Of a stretch of 64,000 nt of DNA, positions 56,452 through 64,000 are shown one piece after another. The stretch lies in the NCBI GenBank assembly GCA_023078555.1, contig CM041199.1, positions 1,116,001-1,180,000 of the forward strand. Direction: 5' to 3'. Position numbers and translations under genes: made by a program. Every line of letters starts with the position of its first letter. Position 1 is the stretch's first letter. Below the pieces are notes generated by a model, which saw only the letters and a program-made list of their open reading frames with translations, did not search any database and was not told the DNA's origin. The stretch comes from Ulva prolifera. Its lineage: Eukaryota; Chlorophyta; Ulvophyceae; Ulvales; Ulvaceae.

Positions 56452-57661
56452 CGAAACGACTGTGTATGTATTGGGCTTCAACGGCTGGCACTGAGTGCAG
56501 GAACAAGAGCGAGATAGACCTCGCCAGGTTGCCTCTTGACGACCATTTCCGGAAACACTTTGCTGCAACACCGATTGAGGCCATGCCAAATTGTGGGAAC
56601 AGCCGTACCGAATGCGCATCACGGCGTGCTTGCGTCTTCCTAGGATACGCTCGTGCTGCTGAGTTGTGCGGTGATCCTCATGGACACGACCAGGCTTGAC
56701 AATCGGTCAGCGCACCCTCAGCACTGCGTTGTTCAGCGAAGAGCTACATTGATGAACGCCAAGCCAGATACTGAAAGCAGGTTGGCCTACCTAGTTCAGC
56801 CTGGAGTCCGTGAGTGATTAGCTACTTTCTTCAAGCACGCCCAACACGAGGCTAGATCTCTGGTGTGCGAGATTTGCATTTCTTGCATCAACGCTACGGC
56901 CCACGCGAGTGCAGCTCTGCGCCTGCAACTTGGCATACCATCTGCATGTCAATGGGCAAAACCGCAGCTACCACTCGCGGCGCACGGGCGTCGCAGGCTA
57001 GCCGAGCGGGTGCGCTGTCTTCGAACCTCTTGCCGTTGCCCATTAACAGTCATGCCATAGCTGAACGACGCAATGCAGAACTTTATTGTTCTCATGCCCA
57101 ATGTTGCTGATGGAACATCCCCAGGCTTGCTTGTGCTCTGCGCTGCAGCTCTTCGCGAGCCTGTGATACCGCACGCGACATCAAAGCGGCACCAATGCTT
57201 GCGATACCTACACTTGCCACTGCCAATCAATGACCAGCTCTGGACCTTCGTGATGACGTATGCTGAGCTATGTCTGCGATCGCCCTGCTCCTCGCGCGCT
57301 ATACGCGCCCCGGCGCAGCATCTCTGCCCATGGGCCGGCAAGCCAGGAGCTTTGGTCACACCCACGCTCTCATGCAAACGCATTATATTACTCGTTTAAA
57401 AGGTTTCTGGTATCTTGTATGCCTGGTATATGCATTATCGATTCCATATTAGGCAACAGTCCCTGTTCGATCCACCGGTCCGACACCATCGCTCAACACT
57501 AGCATTCGTCGCTCAAAGTCGCCATATCTCACACAGAGTAATTCCACACCATTCAGTCTCACGGACACTCATCATCCGCTGTCGCCACCTCCTCAATCAC
57601 GCCGGTCGCACGCTCGCCACCGCTGCCACAGTGTGGCTGCCAGTCACACTCAATATTGCAG
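56452..57661. promoter_or_regulatory. shared upstream region of CFAP61 and the PsbP-like gene
   Basis: The two genes diverge from here, so the 1.2 kb should contain both promoters and the missing first exon of the PsbP-like gene. No TATA box or other element could be assigned with confidence. Confidence 0.45.
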
Positions 57662-58983
57662 TACGTCCCGGTCAACCCCGCTCCCCGCCGTGCAGCCGCC
57701 CCGCCGCCACGCGCCCATCCGACACCAGTCGACCGCCGCGCACTGCTAGCCACCCTCGCCGCCGCGCCGCTCGTCCCCGCCTCGGCCGACGCCCTGCCGT
57801 TCTTCGGCAGCAAGGCCCCTGTGCTGCCGCCAAACGTCGTCCAGGATGACACCCTCGCCTACACCTTCACGTACCCCCTAGCCACCTCCGACGGCACGAA
57901 AGTTCCGGTGACGGTGTCGCGCAAGCCGGAGAAGTACTCATCGGCTGCGCCGCTGACCGCGGACGCGCGGCAGCGCATCGTGAGCCAGTTTGTGAGCCTC
58001 GCGGACGGCATCACGATGACTGTCTTCGTCGGCCCCGCTGCCGGCGTGCTCGCCGGGGTGGACCCCGCGAAGTGGCGGGCGAAGGACGTCGCGACCGCCG
58101 TCCTCTCGGACCGCTCTGCCGTGCGCCCCCACCCCCAACTGCCTTCACACCCACCTTTTGAAACTATCATATCTGTGGTGTTCGCGTTTTCGAGGACAGC
58201 CCGTCTCATGTGATTTTTAAATACCACACAGTTGCGGTGTTGTCGTCACCGGTGACCTGCCATAGTCATCGGCGATTGCGCAGACGCTGTGCTGACAGGC
58301 GCTTGGTGGGCTTGCGCGGCACAACCCGCGTCCCATGGGCCAGTCAACATCCTGTGTCTGCATTGGTCACTGCACCTCCCATACATGCATGTGCACATTC
58401 AGACCGATGTGTAAGCCGACAGGCAAGCGTATTTTGAAGCAGGTGTGCGAGGGTAGAGCGACGTCCACAGAAGCAGACTCAACATTCCGACCATCAGGAC
58501 AGACTCGTGTATCTGTTTTTGAGTGGGATGGTCTGCTGCGGCTGCCGCCCTCGTGTTTCTTCGCAAATTGCCATGCGTAGCAGCGCTGATTCACCACAAG
58601 GGAAGGTCCCTGTAGCCCCAGCTGTGCAAGTGTGCCTGCAGTCTCGGAACTCTCAAGGCCAGCGCATCCCGCTGGCGTCCGTCGAGAGCGTCGAGGCGGT
58701 GCAGCGGGATGGGGGCACGTACTACGTCTACGAGACCCTCCAGCAGGGCTCCCCGAACCTGTACGACTCCAGCAAGGACACGTACCGGGTAGGCCTGTGC
58801 GTGACGGGGACGCGGCCGGGGCTGGACGGCACGCCCTACCTCTACACTCTGTCCGTGTCCGCTCCAAGCAAGGCCTGGCCAAAGCTCGAGGGGGGCTTCA
58901 AGGAGGCAGTGAACTCGTTCAAGCTGCTACCGACGGGCAAGGACTACGTGCCGCCTGACAAGGACCCGTGGCTGTTTTTCTAG
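57662..58983 (+). CDS. PsbP-domain thylakoid lumen protein (5' exon missing)
   Basis: Two exons are visible: 57662-58120 and 58642-58983 (TAG), joined in phase 0. The first starts at an acceptor (ATATTGCAG) and has no ATG, so at least one short upstream exon in 57.0-57.6 kb encodes the start of the transit peptide. The visible leader is Pro/Ala/Arg-rich and ends in VDRRALLATLAAAPLVPASA, a twin-arginine thylakoid signal with an Ala-x-Ala cleavage site near ADA, so the mature protein is expected in the lumen. The rest is one PsbP fold: TLAYTFTYP, then GGTYYVYE, TPYLYTLSVSAP and a final FKLLPTGKDYVPP. PsbP-domain proteins assist photosystem assembly or oxygen evolution; which paralogue this is cannot be decided. 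Confidence 0.85.
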
Positions 58984-59601
58984 GCTGTGTTTGGGGCCTG
59001 GGATGGCATAGCTGGTCGTGTAAGTGGGTTTGTCTTGTGCTGTGCTTGCTTGGCTTTGTGCATGCACTGGTCGCGTACTGTGAGAACAGGAAACAGGTAT
59101 GTACAGCTTGTAGCATCGTGGCGTGCAAGCTTGGAGAGACGTGGCCTCTCTCACTGCTTGCATTTGCCGGTCGTTCCCATGAAAAACAAAAGGAGACGTG
59201 CATCGGCATGGCACTGCTGCGCCTCAGCTTGCCAAATTGCATGTTCAGGAGCAGTCAGAACATCTGCTGCATCTTTCTCGTCTTTGATCTCGCTCAGAGC
59301 ATGAGCGATTTGTGTACCAGAGCTCACTCGGGTAGTGCATTCTGCACGCATGCCGCGTGTACTGTGCTTCACTGCGCGTAGATGTGTGCTACGCCAGGCT
59401 GCATGTAACTCGCCGACATAGATGCTCGCCATACCTGTGTCCAATCCACAGATTATTTTGTGTGCCTGTATGCTTGGGACCGCGCTGACCGACGGTGACT
59501 CTTCCTCGCGCGGTCTGGTGGTGCTGGTGTTGTTGATTTATACACAACAGGATCAGGACGATACACAAGCGAAATCATCGTGGATCATGTAGGTCTCTGT
59601 G
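58984..59601. other. region between the PsbP-like and RNase Z genes
   Basis: It contains the polyadenylation signal TGTAA at 59019-59023, about 36 bases after the PsbP-like stop; TGTAA is the usual signal of chlorophyte genes. The rest should hold the RNase Z promoter. No further gene is seen. Confidence 0.5.
59019..59023 (+). terminator. probable polyadenylation signal TGTAA
   Basis: TGTAA 36-40 bases after the PsbP-like stop codon, a distance usual for green algae. Five bases occur often by chance. Confidence 0.4.
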
Positions 59602-62600
59602 ATGTATCGCGCTTCGCGGTTGCTTTTGCAGGCGCCACGATCAAGTGTACGTGCTCGAGCACCTGCGAATCGAGCGATGGCAACTTGTGACAAGGAATCA
59701 CAAGAGGTCGGCAGCAGGAAACCGATCACTATAGCTGGATGGGAAGTTGACGGAGTTTCTGTCGCTGGCCAGGTATTTTCCGCTACTTTCGTTGGTCCTC
59801 TCGCTGTGAAGGATGCCCGCCCTGTCAGCCGCACATATGCACAATCGCATCAGGGCCCGTCCTGTGACCTAGCTGTCCCAGTGTAGGAAACCTGCATCAT
59901 AATCCCTCAACTTAGGACAGCGTTTGATATTGGGCGATGTCCAAACCGCTCTGTACCACAGCAGCATGTGTTTGTGACGCATGGCCACATGGACCACATT
60001 GGCGGCATACCATTTCATGCAGCCACAAGGTGCTTCCACAAATCTCGTGCTTGACTGTTTCTGCAATGTTGCTGCTGTTTTAGTGCAGACTTTTTCACTT
60101 CATTGGCCGCTGCAGCCCTGACTGCAAGCTTTCGCAGAGGGACGCAGTCGTGCAATATGGCACACTGCCCGCAAATGATCACAAAGCATTCAGAGAATAT
60201 GTCGTACCTGTGCGTTTTTTGACCGGTGTCTGCGTGCAGAGCGCTCATGGGTATGCCCCCCACGAAATTGTATAGCCTGCCTCACGTCTGCGAGGCTGCC
60301 AAAAGCCTTCTTGCCGTCCACGACTCGCTACAAGGCGATGAAATCCCCATAGAGGCTACTCATTTCACTGTGCGCCCTCTGATCCACATGGCTGCGAGCT
60401 GATTGCTCCGTCCGGGCTCAATTCTCACCCCCAAGCATGCTGCTTGCAGCGCTCTTCTTGGTCAGAGACGTATGCGGCCTGCTTTGTGACAGGTGCTTCA
60501 AACGCTGTGCCTGTAGTGTGCGTCTGCAGCGCTTGCTTGTCTGCATGCTCGATAAAGTGGCCTTTGCCGTTGAACTGTGGTGTGCGACTAGGGATATGAT
60601 GCAGGTCGGTGATGAAGTTGAGTTGAAGGGTGGCTTTACTGTAAGGCCCTTCAAGACCGTCCATGTCATTCCGTCTCAAGGCTACCTTATATACCGTCAC
60701 AAGAAGAAGCTCAAGGACGAGTTCCAGGGCGCAGGGCGGGCTGCGATTGTCGCTGCAAAGAACAGTGGTGTCGATGTCACCACCACTTGGGAGGTGCGGG
60801 CCTCTGTTCCGTGCAACCACACAGCAAACCACATGGACGCATTATCCCTCTGGATTTGAACAAGCACGTTGTAAGCAGATACCCCCCCCCCCCCCCCCCC
60901 CCCCCCCCTCATAGAAGGAGACAGCAGTACCGATTCAAGTAAGAAGCGTGGGGGTAACTCGCTTGTGATGTATGGATGCAATCATGAATGCACAGCCACG
61001 ACGAAAGAGATATTGACAGCAGTGTTGGGTCGCTTTGCAGCATGTTCAGGGTTGCCACCCAAGAAATAGACCTGGACATTCAGAAGTGTTCTATGTGATC
61101 GGGCCCGCTGACCCAACACTGATCGACAGATGCAGGGAGTGCAGCAGAATGTCATGCCCGTTACAAGTGGCTTTGCTGGACCACGCCGTCTCAATCTCGT
61201 GTGCCACAACATGCAGTGCTTATGTTCAAATGTACCTGAGAAAGCGCCCAGTCCCGTGTAGGTTGCTGGTTTGCAGCTAGAACACCATGATATATATCAC
61301 ATATACTATATATGCAGAAGACATGCGTTGTACATCTAGTGTCGTGCCTGAGGTTCCGCAGTTCACACCGCCGCGGCCCCTGCCCCAGCTCTGCTGAGTT
61401 CTCAAGGATCAAGCATGGGAGATTATGTTTCTGATTTTCTTCAAGGATCTGTCTTCTCTCCTGACAGATAAAGCAGACACGCTTGTTCTCCTTGGCGACA
61501 TGGCGCTTTGTGCTCTGCGTGTTGCGTGTGATTCGCAAATGCACATGCAGGACAGAATGGTTATTCTCTGTCAATGACGACTCAAGAGTAGACTGGGCTG
61601 CATCATGTTGCATAGCTGGTTCCAGCAAAGACACCATTGGCGTCGTGTGCGTCCAGATGGCTATGCTGAGCGTGTGGATGCCTACATTCACTACAAAGCT
61701 CGGTGTAATATCGCATGATGCAAACAGCTGCACTGAGGCTCTCGGTGGAAGTGCTTCATCACGAGAAATCGTTGTGTTTCGTGTTCGCCTGTTCCTGTCC
61801 GGACTGGGCTATTTGATCTCTCCAGCTGTTTGATCTCACCAGCGAAGGAGGTCACAGGCTGCGATCTCATCACCAGTGTTGGGTCATCGGGCCCGATCAC
61901 AAAAGCAGTCCCGACTATTCAGATCTCATTTCGGGCTGGCAGTCCTGGAAATGCTGCAAAGCGACCCAACACTGCTCATAACCGAAACCCGTGCCGCAGG
62001 TCCATGGCTGCTATGGTCTGTATGCACTCCTGTGAAATTGAGAACATTTTGACCAAAATCAATCGTGCAGAGTGCATGGCACAGCAGCAGACACCACACG
62101 AGGCACCCACAGGATGTGTTTGGCAGCCTGCAGGAGCCAGAGATTGCATTCACTGGAGACACGAGGATCGAGTTTGCAGACCTGCCTGAAAACGCAGATG
62201 TCTTCCGGGCGAAGCTCCTCATCATGGAGTGCACCTTTGTAGACGACAGCGTAGACGTTGCGAAGGCAAAGGAGCATGGCCACATGCACATCCACGACCT
62301 TGTCAAGTATGCTGACAAGTTCCAGGTGCAGTTCTCTCATGGCACGAGTTCTAGCAAGTGCGGCATCAGAGGCACGTGCACAACGTCCAGGTGCACGCCG
62401 AAGGTGTCAAGGGGCGTCTGCACATACTGTTGTACATGGATACTTGCATTCATATGTAGGAAGCACCCCTGCAAGTTGCCGGCAGTCCTCTTCTGTGGTC
62501 CCCACCCCTCCCCCTTTTTTTTTGGCGCGGGCCTAGGCATGACACTGGCGCGGGCCTAGGCATGATACTGGCTATAAATACAAGCATTCACCTTGTGAGC

Positions 62601-63406
62601 CTGCCTTTGCGTTGGGTCACGCCATATGACTCCGAGCCGGAGACTGGATCAGATTGCACCTACATTGCTTGTCTTGGTGGCTGGTTGCTGTAAATATCAC
62701 CCAGCTCCCCGAACTCTGCCGCAGTTGTTTGAAAGGTTTGCAGGCAGTGCCTGGATGTGCCCTCAGCCTCATGCTGCCGTGGCTCCTGGTTGCTGCAAAC
62801 ATGGCTGCTCACAATCGCTGGTTGCACCCGCTCGATGGGCTCGGGGTGAGTTGTAATGGCAGCTAGACAGGTAGCACATTAACAGGGTCATACCTCATCA
62901 ATACCACATAGGTATAGAGGGCGAGTCAGTGGATCACTCCTGCATGATCATCAAAGCTTTGCGATGCTGTCAGCTGGAGGCATGGTCTCTCAGCTTTACT
63001 TGTACCTACGATGGTGCACAAGCCTGTGCTCCATCGTAGGTCCATCGGCAGCCACGGCCTGCAGCACACCAGCTCACATGGGCAATTGTTCGAGATCAAT
63101 CTGTCTCTGTTCGAGATCAATCTGCTTGCTCAGTGCATGTAACTGTGATGCTTGTGAGCTGTCGTGGAGCCTTCAGACGCTCAAACTTGGACATAGTGAA
63201 GCATGTTGTGGTGTTCTGCCATGTGGTAGTCTATGCCTGTGCAAGATATTCATGTTGCGACTGCGCTGCAGAATGAGAAGATCTTGCTCATACACTTTTC
63301 TGCGAGGCACAGCCCGAAGCTGATCGAAATGCAGCTCGACAAGCTGCTGCCCGACAGCCTACGCCAGAGGGTGGTGCCATTCCTCACAGGCTTCGCCTTG
63401 AGCTAG
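59602..63406 (+). CDS. TRZ: tRNA 3' endonuclease RNase Z, short plant type
   Basis: Six exons: 59602-59772, 59887-60029, 60240-60369, 60605-60793, 62134-62325 and 63272-63406 (TAG), phases 0, 2, 0, 0, 0; about 319 residues. The enzyme cuts the 3' trailer from tRNA precursors. Metal ligands are visible: H89-G-H91-M-D93-H94, then D220 in FTGDT, and H283 in LLIHFSARH. Other family landmarks are AFDIGRCP, HVIPSQGYLIY and ECTFVDDSV, all in the order of Arabidopsis TRZ1/TRZ2. The first 26 residues (MYRASRLLLQAPRSSVRARA) look like an organelle targeting peptide, and a second Met at residue 27 could start a cytosolic form. The ATG at 59602 is the first in frame after an in-frame GTG. Intron 4 carries two hAT MITEs and a poly-C run. 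Confidence 0.94.
60882..60908. repeat. poly-C tract (27 bases)
   Basis: In intron 4 of RNase Z. Confidence 0.97.
61020..61121 (+). mobile_element. hAT-type MITE, copy 1
   Basis: 102 bp with 12-bp terminal inverted repeats CAGTGTTGGGTC. It is flanked by ATTGACAG (61012-61019) and ATCGACAG (61122-61129), an 8-bp duplication with one mismatch. CAGTG-type ends and 8-bp duplications are hAT features. Non-coding. Confidence 0.85.
61874..61974 (-). mobile_element. hAT-type MITE, copy 2, opposite orientation
   Basis: 101 bp with the same inverted repeats. It is flanked by CTCATCAC (61866-61873) and CTCATAAC (61975-61982), seven of eight matching. Reversed relative to copy 1, so the two could pair in the RNase Z transcript. 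Confidence 0.85.
62523..62569 (+). repeat. short tandem duplication
   Basis: TGGCGCGGGCCTAGGCATGA occurs twice, 23 bases apart, in RNase Z intron 5. Confidence 0.7.
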
Positions 63407-64000
63407 CAAGCCACACCAGATGCCAGCTATTTCCGAGGCTGGGTGCATGTGGTGGTCTGGTGCCTGTGGAGGCGAGCGCTGGAGGCAAACTTCACGAAAG
63501 GTCATCCTCTGACACGAACCAGAGGCCAAATTGACATTTGTTGGAACTCTACAAGTATGCATGTCCCGATGTGCATGTGCTTGCTGTGGGTCATAGGATT
63601 CTGTGGCACATAAGCACTGGCTCCGCCAAGCTGAAGTGGCTGCTTCAGTGAGGTGCCAGCAGCGCAGGTGGTCCCACCCCATGCTGTAATCTCGAACGCA
63701 GACGACAGCACCAGTAGGAAATGTGCATGCTGCCGGAGTCATATGGTGCATAGAGAGCACGTGTGGAGCCACCTAGCTACACTTGTCAAACCAGTTTCTC
63801 GTATCATCATGTAAGCTGACCCGCAGATCCATATTGCATGAGGCACCTCGACTTGAACACACTGGTGACCTTGAGTTGTTCGTCAGTGATGGTTGCTGAC
63901 ATGGCTGCTTGCTTTGCTGAATGAATAAGGATGATGCACGTTGTTTGTCAGCCCAGCCGAAGCGCTGTCGCTGACCTCCCTCAGCAGCTCTGACATGAGA
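63407..64000. other. 3' flank of RNase Z, no gene seen
   Basis: A TGTAA occurs at about 63810. The minus-strand frame in 63359-63772 overlaps the last RNase Z exon and has no motif. Confidence 0.4.

Noticed and set aside
1..64000. CRISPR arrays, bacterial operons or rRNA genes
   Set aside because: None seen; spliced genes and LTR retrotransposons show nuclear eukaryotic DNA.

Overview
The window is nuclear DNA from a photosynthetic, probably flagellated eukaryote, most likely a chlorophyte green alga. Four spliced host genes can be read. They have many short GT-AG introns, high third-position GC and alanine-rich products. One encodes the flagellar radial-spoke adaptor CFAP61/FAP61, one a PsbP-domain protein with a twin-arginine lumen signal, one a plant-type short RNase Z, and one a transit-peptide-bearing peptidyl-tRNA hydrolase. 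A fifth spliced gene encodes a bZIP factor. The species cannot be named from the sequence alone.

Left part (1-22.2 kb) is a nest of mobile elements. A Ty1/copia element lies on the + strand at 2219-14418. It has identical 360-bp LTRs and a 5-bp target duplication ATGTG, and it split an older open reading frame. A Ty3/gypsy-like element (2793-8389, 4-bp duplication GAAC, PHD finger in pol) is nested in the copia leader. A decayed copia copy lies on the - strand at 15101-22024 and itself carries a 394-bp element whose two ends are 100-bp palindromes, with duplication AATGC. The - strand copia preserves the empty site for the gypsy element, so the order of events can be read: copia, then gypsy into it.

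Middle part. 22.2-28.0 kb is gene-poor and holds dispersed repeats and a GC-rich block. A bZIP gene occupies 36570-28025 (-) in five exons, with a 3.8-kb intron containing a 9-bp minisatellite. 36.6-46.4 kb is again gene-poor, with SINE-like elements and a solitary copy of the palindrome.

Right part (46.4-63.4 kb) is the gene-dense segment. It holds peptidyl-tRNA hydrolase (48171-46395, -), CFAP61 (56451-49311, -, ten exons), a PsbP-domain gene (57662-58983, +, first exon not found) and RNase Z (59602-63406, +, six exons). CFAP61 and the PsbP-like gene are divergent and share about 1.2 kb of upstream DNA. Introns carry a SINE-like insertion with an 11-bp duplication (CFAP61) and two hAT-type MITEs in opposite orientation (RNase Z).

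No functional pathway links the host genes; they are ordinary neighbours for flagella, plastid or organelle translation, tRNA processing and transcription. The most unusual material is the palindromic element family, the gypsy element's PHD finger and aberrant LTR structure, a frameshift site shared by both copia copies, and the SINE-like family. Exon boundaries were placed by hand from phase agreement and protein motifs. No similarity search was run.
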